A stretch of 21,696 nucleotides of DNA from CAYVTV01 sp964526475 (GTDB lineage: Bacteria > Bacteroidota > Bacteroidia > Bacteroidales > GCA-2748055): NCBI GenBank assembly GCA_964526475.1, contig CAZGKF010000051.1, forward strand, positions 1 to 21,696. The letters run 5' to 3'. The position numbers were made by a program, and so were the translations under genes. Below the pieces are notes generated by a model that saw nothing but the letters and a program-made list of their open reading frames with translations, did not search any database and had not been told where the DNA came from. This document shows, one piece after another, positions 16,680 to 21,696 of the stretch. How positions within the stretch are numbered: position 1 is the stretch's first letter; every line of letters begins with the position of its first letter.

Positions 16680-17429
16680 TTATTTGTTTATTAAATTATT
16701 AATTTTTTCAATTTGAGAAGCAAAGTAATCACTTTTTTCCGGATATTTCAAAATTAATTTCTCATATGAGTAGATTGCCTTACTATATAAACCCTGCTTT
16801 ACATAGATTCCGGCAAGAGTATCGGTAATTAAACTGTCATCTTCCCGGATACTGCTGTAGGAAATATCAACAGTCTCATCACTTAACATTTTTGGCCTGA
16901 TAGTGCCGTGATCAGTATGAATAAAATTATTAACCAGTTCACTCTTTCTTTCCTTTGAAAAAGAAGCATTAGAAATTTCTCCGGTGGAAATGTCTTCCTG
17001 ATTCCTTTCTTTTTCAATCTTATGCGATCCGGAATTATTTTTATTTTTATAGTCGAAGGGAAGAAGTTCGTCATTCTCATCCGGTAGTGAATCATATATG
17101 GTTTCTCGTCTAATAGTTTGTTTTTCTTCGCCTGTCTGACCCTTTCTTCTTTCTTGTAAAGGCTCCCCGCTTATTTTTTTTGCTTCCTGGCAATATTTCC
17201 TGCATAAATAAAAAAGATGCCTGCTGTCATCCAAAAAACTTACATTTTTATAAAAACAACTTTGAAAATTCTGAGGATTATACTTACCACAGATAATAAG
17301 CTGAAAAACTCTTGCAACTGAAAAAAGAGGAAATCGGGAAACTATTTCCGAAAAATATTTATACTCCATATCCGTTAGATTCTCCGGATTCTGCAACAGT
17401 GATATGAATTCCTCTTTACCCATTAACAT
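16680..17429 (-). CDS. hypothetical protein with C-terminal TPR-like repeat
   Basis: Protein of 249 aa, function not recognised. Seen: an N-terminal helical region (about 1-90) with FISLLQNPENLTDMEYKYF and several Cys and aromatic residues (CFYKNVSFLDDSRHLFYLC), a charged, low-complexity linker (about 95-190), and a C-terminal segment with one TPR-like pair of helices (TLAGIYVKQGLYSKAIYSYE, then LILKYPEKSDYF). There is no signal peptide, so it is likely cytosolic. It lies 6 nt after lptE and 8 nt before secG, so is cotranscribed with envelope and export genes; a role as a partner protein in envelope biogenesis is only inference. Met3 (17423) could also be the start. Confidence 0.75.
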   Translation of the reverse strand: MLMGKEEFISLLQNPENLTDMEYKYFSEIVSRFPLFSVARVFQLIICGKYNPQNFQSCFYKNVSFLDDSRHLFYLCRKYCQEAKKISGEPLQERRKGQTGEEKQTIRRETIYDSLPDENDELLPFDYKNKNNSGSHKIEKERNQEDISTGEISNASFSKERKSELVNNFIHTDHGTIRPKMLSDETVDISYSSIREDDSLITDTLAGIYVKQGLYSKAIYSYEKLILKYPEKSDYFASQIEKINNLINK

Positions 17430-17435
17430 TTACAG

Positions 17436-17942
17436 TTACCAGTTAATAAATGCCCTGTTGAAGATATCTTCAATTAATTGTTCAACAATAAGACCTATCA
17501 GCTCGTCTTCTACCTGGGACAAATCTTTTGAGCTTTCATAATCCTCAAATCGCGAAAAAGTGGTATCAAAACTCAGGTCAGGATTAAAATTATTTGTAAA
17601 CTTAACCCTTACTGTTACGGTAAGTCTGTTAAGAGCTGCTGTTTCTGCTCCGGTAATTGCAGTAGGCCGGGTTTCGTAATTTCTGATCTCTCCTGTAAAA
17701 TCAACATCTCCATTTCCATTCACCATATTTAAATTGGTTTGCCCCTGAATTTTATCTTTAAGGGAATCTGTGAATTTCTGACTAAGTTGTGGTTGAACCA
17801 AAGGAGCACGATTTTGAAAATTCTGAACAGAAAATGTTCTTATCTGCGGATCAACAACAACACCACTGAAAGAATAACTAACCTTACAAGCATGCTGAAA
17901 TGTGAATAACAAAAAAAAAGAAAAAATAAAAATTCTTTTCAT
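17436..17942 (-). CDS. lptE: LptE-like LPS-assembly lipoprotein
   Basis: Outer-membrane lipoprotein that plugs LptD and helps place LPS on the cell surface. From Met at 17942 the product is 168 aa: a signal peptide MKRIFIFSFFLLFTFQHAC with the lipidation cysteine at 19, then the YSFSG motif and an LptE-like domain with repeated strands (NGNGDVDFTGEIRNYETRPT, LTVTVRVKFTN). An in-frame start at 18056 would add 38 residues inside the upstream regulator gene and bury the signal peptide, so I reject it. The lipobox (FQHAC) is imperfect. The gene begins 4 nt after the sigma54 activator stop. Assignment rests on the signal peptide, the YSFSG motif, size and conserved neighbours. Confidence 0.82.
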   Translation of the reverse strand: MKRIFIFSFFLLFTFQHACKVSYSFSGVVVDPQIRTFSVQNFQNRAPLVQPQLSQKFTDSLKDKIQGQTNLNMVNGNGDVDFTGEIRNYETRPTAITGAETAALNRLTVTVRVKFTNNFNPDLSFDTTFSRFEDYESSKDLSQVEDELIGLIVEQLIEDIFNRAFINW

Positions 17943-17946
17943 TTTA

Positions 17947-19176
17947 CTAATTAATATCATATTGTTTAATCTTTCGGTATAACGTCCTCTCTGATATACC
18001 CAGATCCTGGGCAGCATACTTCCTTTTATGATTATGCTTCTCAAGTGCCTTGACAATCAATTCCTTTTCTTTTCCTTCAAGAGACAATGATTCTTCTATT
18101 ATTTCTTCAGTATCCTGTATATCAGAATTTTCATTTCTTAATAATATATTATCTTCGCTTTCAACAGATGGTATCTCTTCGCCATTTTCATAAAGTTTAT
18201 TTATTATTCGTGCATTCTCTTTATGAAACGCCTCACCCGTTTCAACATTTGTTTCCATAAGATTGAAAACCAATTTTTTCAGATCATTCATATCAGCTTT
18301 CATATCAAACAGTATCTTGTAAAGTATTTCTCTTTCAGAGGAAAAAGTTTCATGATCAACATTTTTTCCTAAAACTACCGGGAGCTTTGATCGGTGATAA
18401 TCAGGCAGATAATTTAGTAAGGTATTAGCATTTATTAATCTTTCCTTTTCAATAATGGAGATTTGTTCAGTTACATTTTTCAGTTGCCTCACATTGCCAG
18501 GCCATTCGTATGTTTCGAGTGTGGTAACAGCATCCTCAGTGAGATTAATAGCGGGCATGCGGTACTTTTCAGCAAAATCAATCGCAAACCTTCTGAACAG
18601 AAGATGTATATCTCCTTCACGCTTCCTGAGAGGAGGAATGCTTATCGGAACCGTATTTAAACGGTAATACAGATCCTCACGAAAGCGGTGATTGCTGATT
18701 GCATCGGTAAGAAAAATATTTGTTGCGGCAATAACCCTCACATTGGTCTTCAGTACCTTTGAAGATCCAACCCTTAAATATTCACCTGATTCCAGTACCC
18801 TTAACAATCTTACCTGGGTGGCTGAAGGAAGCTCTGAAACCTCATCCAGAAAAATAGTACCACCATTTGCCACTTCAAAATAGCCCTTTCTTGCTTCCGA
18901 TGCTCCGGTAAAAGAACCTTTTTCATGACCGAATAATTCAGAATCAATAGTCCCTTCAGGCAAAGCCCCGCAATTAACGGCAATATAAGCTCCATGCTTT
19001 CTCGCGCTTAAAGAATGTATTATCTGCGGAAATACTTCCTTTCCTGTCCCGCTCTCTCCGGTAATAAGCACCGACAAATCAGTGGGAGCAACCTGCATAG
19101 CTATTTTAATAGCATGATGCAGATCCGGATGATTACCAATAATTCCAAAACGTTGTTTTATCTGCTGTATGTCCAT
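17947..19176 (-). CDS. sigma54-dependent activator without receiver domain
   Basis: AAA+ enhancer-binding protein that opens sigma54 promoters. With the start at 19176 it has 409 aa: after only about 14 residues comes the AAA+ domain, with Walker A GESGTGKE (40-47), GSFTGA (87-92, normally GAFTGA, the loop touching sigma54), Walker B TIFLDE (107-112), and REDLYYRLN, then a linker (about 265-365) and a Fis-type helix-turn-helix (KRKYAAQDLGISERTLYRKI). There is no receiver or sensor domain. An ATG at 19227 is in frame, but it lies within the likely promoter and the sequence MDIQQIKQRFGIIGN looks like a native N-terminus. It heads the unit with lptE and secG. Its targets are unknown. Confidence 0.9.
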   Translation of the reverse strand: MDIQQIKQRFGIIGNHPDLHHAIKIAMQVAPTDLSVLITGESGTGKEVFPQIIHSLSARKHGAYIAVNCGALPEGTIDSELFGHEKGSFTGASEARKGYFEVANGGTIFLDEVSELPSATQVRLLRVLESGEYLRVGSSKVLKTNVRVIAATNIFLTDAISNHRFREDLYYRLNTVPISIPPLRKREGDIHLLFRRFAIDFAEKYRMPAINLTEDAVTTLETYEWPGNVRQLKNVTEQISIIEKERLINANTLLNYLPDYHRSKLPVVLGKNVDHETFSSEREILYKILFDMKADMNDLKKLVFNLMETNVETGEAFHKENARIINKLYENGEEIPSVESEDNILLRNENSDIQDTEEIIEESLSLEGKEKELIVKALEKHNHKRKYAAQDLGISERTLYRKIKQYDIN

Positions 19177-19224
19177 CTCTGCAGAAATATTTTTATTACT
19201 GACAAAATAGCTGTAACTGTATGA

Positions 19225-19232
19225 CAAAATTA
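19225..19232 (-). promoter_or_regulatory. candidate promoter of the sigma54 activator-lptE-secG unit
   Basis: On the minus strand this reads TAATTTTG, an exact TAnnTTTG match, with a TTAG 20 bp upstream (one mismatch to TTTG). Transcription would begin near 19219, downstream of the ATG at 19227, which supports 19176 as the true start. Confidence 0.45.
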
Positions 19233-19244
19233 CAATTTTCCTTC

Positions 19245-19252
19245 TATTTTTG
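19245..19252 (+). promoter_or_regulatory. candidate kdsB promoter (-7 box)
   Basis: TATTTTTG matches TAnnTTTG exactly; TATG at 19220-19223 is a one-mismatch -33 at 21 bp spacing. Start near 19259 leaves only about 12 nt before the kdsB ATG. It lies 12 bp from the opposing -7 box for the sigma54 activator. Confidence 0.45.
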
Positions 19253-19270
19253 CTAATAAATATTTAACAG

Positions 19271-20014
19271 ATGAGATTTATTGTTATTATTCCGGCAAGA
19301 TATGCATCGACCCGTTTCCCGGCAAAATCAATTGCTCTTTTAGGTGAAAAAACAGTTATTCAGCATGTTTATGAAAAAGCCTGTAAAGTTATTGACGAAG
19401 TATATGTAGCAACTGATGATGAAAGGATCTGTTCAGCAGTAGTAAACTTTGGAGGAAATGTTGTGATGACTTCTTCCGAACATTTAAGTGGAACAGACCG
19501 TTGTGCAGAAGCACTCTCCCTGATAGCTGATAAATCGGGGAAAAATTATGATGTCGTTATCAATATTCAGGGGGATGAGCCTTTTATTCATCCCGACCAG
19601 ATCCATTTACTAATGCAAACTTTTGATGATCCTTTAGCTGATATCGCAACACTTATAAAAAAAATCGAGAAAAGAGAGGATATCTTTGATAAGAATAAAA
19701 TAAAAGTAGTTTTTGATAAAAATAATTTTGCCTTGTATTTTACCCGTTCACCTGTTCCTTTTATCCGGGAACTGGAAATAGAAAAATGGCCCGGTAATGT
19801 ACTTTTCTACAAACATATCGGGATATATGGTTATCGTATTAATGTTTTAAAGGAAATCACATTACTGCAAACTTCATCACTTGAAATAGCTGAATCACTT
19901 GAACAACTTAGATGGTTGCAGAACGGTTACAGAATCAGGGTAAGCCTTACCGATTATGAAAGCATAGGAATAGACAGTCCGGAAGATCTTGAAAAAGCAA
20001 GAGAAATATTATAG
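19271..20014 (+). CDS. kdsB: KdsB, CMP-Kdo synthetase
   Basis: Activates the LPS inner-core sugar Kdo with CTP to CMP-Kdo. The 247 aa product has the family fold and motifs: IPARYASTRFPAKSIALLG at the N-terminus (nucleotide site), SGTDRCAEAL, and NIQGDEPFI with Asp102 at the position that binds Mg2+ in E. coli KdsB. Length matches (E. coli 248). It is divergent from the unit that carries lptE, joining LPS synthesis and LPS transport in one locus. It ends 20 nt from the convergent SiaB-like gene, with no terminator visible between. Confidence 0.95.
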   Translation: MRFIVIIPARYASTRFPAKSIALLGEKTVIQHVYEKACKVIDEVYVATDDERICSAVVNFGGNVVMTSSEHLSGTDRCAEALSLIADKSGKNYDVVINIQGDEPFIHPDQIHLLMQTFDDPLADIATLIKKIEKREDIFDKNKIKVVFDKNNFALYFTRSPVPFIRELEIEKWPGNVLFYKHIGIYGYRINVLKEITLLQTSSLEIAESLEQLRWLQNGYRIRVSLTDYESIGIDSPEDLEKAREIL

Positions 20015-20034
20015 TCTCTATCGAAATAGGATAA

Positions 20035-20547
20035 CTAATCGAATACTATTTTCAATGTATAAAGAGAAAAATTATTATTGATCCGATCAAAAGAAAATTC
20101 TAAAGGGTTACCCGATCCTTTAACCATTTCAATAATTCCAAGGCCTGCACCGCCTTTCTCAGAGAACTTGCCATCAGAAATAATCTGTCTGTAAAGAATC
20201 CTGAGATCCTCCGGAGTTTTAGTGTTTACAGAATCAAGTTTTGCTCTGAGAGGAGGAATATCTTCATTCCTCACAGGATTACTAGCTGTAATAATATATT
20301 TATTATCATTCTTAAAAAGTCTGAATTCCGGAAGGTAATTCTTTCGAATATACTGATCTCCATGATATGAATCACTATTCTTATATATATTTTCAAGGGC
20401 TTCTATCATCACACTTAAAATTCGTTTGTATTTACCAACTTTGATGGATTTTTGCACCATCTGATGTTTAAGCATAGTGAGAAGTCTTCCGATAGTACTG
20501 AAAGTCAGGTGTCCTTTATATTCAAGGATCAATTCTTTGTTTTCCAT
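20035..20547 (-). CDS. SiaB-like protein (DUF6272)
   Basis: Protein of 170 aa resembling SiaB-family kinases, which have a histidine-kinase-like ATP fold and phosphorylate an anti-sigma-antagonist type partner (SiaC). Seen: MIEALENIYKNS (47-58), resembling an N box with Asn53, and GGAGLGIIEMVKGSG (about 131-145), resembling the ATP-lid glycine motif, followed by LEFSFDRINNNFSLYTLKI. The Met at 20547 is chosen; an in-frame ATG at 20631 would add 28 basic residues and overlap rnhA. The usual SiaA phosphatase and SiaC partner are not in the window. It follows rnhA by 67 nt on the same strand, and may be cotranscribed. Confidence 0.75.
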   Translation of the reverse strand: MENKELILEYKGHLTFSTIGRLLTMLKHQMVQKSIKVGKYKRILSVMIEALENIYKNSDSYHGDQYIRKNYLPEFRLFKNDNKYIITASNPVRNEDIPPLRAKLDSVNTKTPEDLRILYRQIISDGKFSEKGGAGLGIIEMVKGSGNPLEFSFDRINNNFSLYTLKIVFD

Positions 20548-20614
20548 ACAGGAATAAATTGGCTTACAATGTAATAAATAATTCTTTACAAAATATCTTT
20601 TAATTTTTTTTAAT

Positions 20615-21076
20615 CTAAGAATCATACTCATACCCCTTGTCTTCCATCAGATAACTTCTTTTTGAAGCTTCAACCGCCAATCTGTCACATTTTTCATTTT
20701 CAACATTATCGGAATGGCCCTTTATCCATTCTATTTTTATATTATGTTTTCTGTAAAGTGAAAGGAATTTTTCCCATAGATCTTTATTTTTTTTCTTCTT
20801 AAAGTTATTTTCTTCCCATTTGAATATCCAGTTTTTATTTACAGCATCAGAAACATATTTTGAATCCGTATAAATAATTACATCTGTGGAAATCCATTTT
20901 ATTGCTTCAAGAGCTTTAATCACCGCCAGTAATTCCATTCTGTTATTAGTGGTGTGGACATACCCTTCTGCAATTTCCTTTCTATGCTTTCCACAGATCA
21001 TTACAACACCCAACCCCCCAGGGCCAGGATTACCTCTTGCTGCTCCGTCAGTATAAATAATAATCGGGGTTCTCAA
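20615..21076 (-). CDS. rnhA: Ribonuclease HI
   Basis: Endonuclease that cuts RNA in RNA-DNA hybrids, removing primers and R-loops. The 153 aa product carries all catalytic residues: Asp10 in YTDGAARGNPGPGG, Glu48 in TNNRMELLAV, Asp71 in IIYTDSKYV, His121 in WIKGHSDNVEN and Asp131 in CDRLAVEAS. The basic protrusion region (NNFKKKKNKDLWEKF) is present, so it is the E. coli-like HI type. Length is normal. A short stretch of about 120 nt without a clear promoter precedes it; the C-terminal end is followed by the SiaB-like gene. Confidence 0.96.
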   Translation of the reverse strand: MRTPIIIYTDGAARGNPGPGGLGVVMICGKHRKEIAEGYVHTTNNRMELLAVIKALEAIKWISTDVIIYTDSKYVSDAVNKNWIFKWEENNFKKKKNKDLWEKFLSLYRKHNIKIEWIKGHSDNVENEKCDRLAVEASKRSYLMEDKGYEYDS

Positions 21077-21195
21077 ATTAATAACCGGGTATGAAATAAA
21101 AAAATTACTCCTGATTGATTAAAACCAGCTGTCCATAAAACCTTATAATTATATTGGAAGACCAATCACACTTGTGTTATTCCATATAAATAATT

Positions 21196-21621
21196 CTAAA
21201 AAGCTATTCCCAGATTTATTCCTCCCATAGCGGCAACTCCATCCCCTCTTACCATGGGACCGAGAAAAGCATCAAGGGATATTTTAGACTTAAAAAGTCT
21301 TTGCACTCCTACCATTATCCCACCGCCTGCTTCCTCTCCGATAAATAAATAAGGGGCAACAAATGTTCCGGATGGAGCAATTCTGTTTTCACTCAGGTAA
21401 TACCTGAATTCAGGCATTACAGCAAAATCACTAATGTCCCCGGCAAAAACTGTAGCCTGTAAACTCATCTCCTCATTCAATACCCGTTCAAATGAAAGAG
21501 TGAATGTTTCGAGGAGTGGAAAAAAAAGGCTTGTTTTTACAAGGTTCTTTCTTTCCTGTGCCTGGATTACTCCGGTAAGGAGTATCAGAAATGCTGTAAG
21601 TATTAAAGTTCTGTGTTTCAT
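21196..21621 (-). CDS. small outer-membrane-type protein, unknown
   Basis: Protein of 141 aa with a clear signal peptide (MKHRTLILTAFLILLTGVIQA, cleavage near 21). The rest is rich in alternating hydrophobic and polar residues and glycines (TFTLSFERVLNEEMSLQATV, GGGIMVGVQRLF), and ends in Phe, as outer-membrane beta-barrels do. I do not recognise a named family; a small barrel of about eight strands is plausible. The start at 21621 is set by the signal peptide. It lies 119 nt upstream of rnhA on the same strand, with no sure promoter in 21622-21696. Confidence 0.7.
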   Translation of the reverse strand: MKHRTLILTAFLILLTGVIQAQERKNLVKTSLFFPLLETFTLSFERVLNEEMSLQATVFAGDISDFAVMPEFRYYLSENRIAPSGTFVAPYLFIGEEAGGGIMVGVQRLFKSKISLDAFLGPMVRGDGVAAMGGINLGIAF

Positions 21622-21696
21622 CGCTTATAATTGTTTAGCAATTAGTACCTTACATCTAATATTCTTGTATTATTTGGTAAAAATTCCAAAAAACAA

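Noticed and set aside
17943..18056. 38-residue N-terminal extension of LptE from an ATG at 18056
   Set aside because: It lies inside the sigma54 activator coding region and would place the signal peptide and lipidation Cys internally; Met at 17942 gives a normal lipoprotein.
19177..19227. 17-residue N-terminal extension of the sigma54 activator
   Set aside because: The ATG at 19227 overlaps the likely -7 box and would be upstream of the predicted transcription start; low-complexity start MSYSYSYF looks non-native.
20548..20631. 28-residue extension of the SiaB-like protein
   Set aside because: It overlaps the end of rnhA, is basic and without recognisable fold; MENKELILEYKG resembles a family start.
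1..21696. CRISPR arrays, tRNA or rRNA genes, IS elements, prophage or defence systems
   Set aside because: I found no regularly spaced repeats, no cloverleaf-like segments, no transposase, integrase, nuclease or toxin genes; nearly all space is taken by recognisable housekeeping genes.

Overview
The window reads as chromosomal housekeeping DNA of a member of the Bacteroidota, probably a Bacteroidales/Marinilabiliales-type organism. The evidence is AT-rich sequence, promoter boxes of the phylum's TAnnTTTG type, start codons mostly without Shine-Dalgarno sequences, a GSCFA-family protein, a SufBCDSE Fe-S operon, and the order sigma54 activator - lptE - TPR protein - secG - groES - groEL. No 16S gene, tRNA, IS element, prophage or CRISPR array is visible, so genus-level placement is not possible.

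Layout. 1-271 is intergenic: an imperfect palindromic hairpin (REP-like), a candidate promoter and an unusually strong Shine-Dalgarno. 272-7582 is one tightly packed plus-strand gene run: sufB, sufC, sufD, sufS, sufE and a SufT-like MIP18/DUF59 gene for iron-sulfur cluster assembly, then queG (an enzyme with two 4Fe-4S clusters that makes queuosine) and a CrtW-type carotenoid ketolase. The yjbQ gene lies opposite and overlaps the 3' end of the ketolase gene by 14 bp. A GSCFA hydrolase-like gene follows at 8071-9060. 9061-9317 carries a near-perfect promoter, then a short open reading frame that coincides with a perfect intrinsic terminator, immediately before rimP-nusA-infB (9318-14020). infB meets groEL head-on at a bidirectional terminator.

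On the minus strand are groES-groEL (16062-14118) and, upstream behind its own terminator, a four-gene unit: sigma54 activator, lptE, TPR protein, secG (19176-16342). kdsB (19271-20014) is transcribed divergently from the activator, with the two promoters interleaved. The right end holds minus-strand genes for a SiaB/DUF6272-like protein, RNase HI and a small outer-membrane-type protein.

How the genes fit together: the left third makes Fe-S clusters and includes one likely client, QueG. The middle is the translation/transcription-factor operon, whose leader looks like an attenuator that NusA itself could control. The right third combines protein folding (GroESL), secretion (SecG) and LPS synthesis and transport (KdsB, LptE). 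I see no clear new multi-gene system. The most interesting element is the short-ORF/terminator leader before rimP-nusA-infB (9219-9308).
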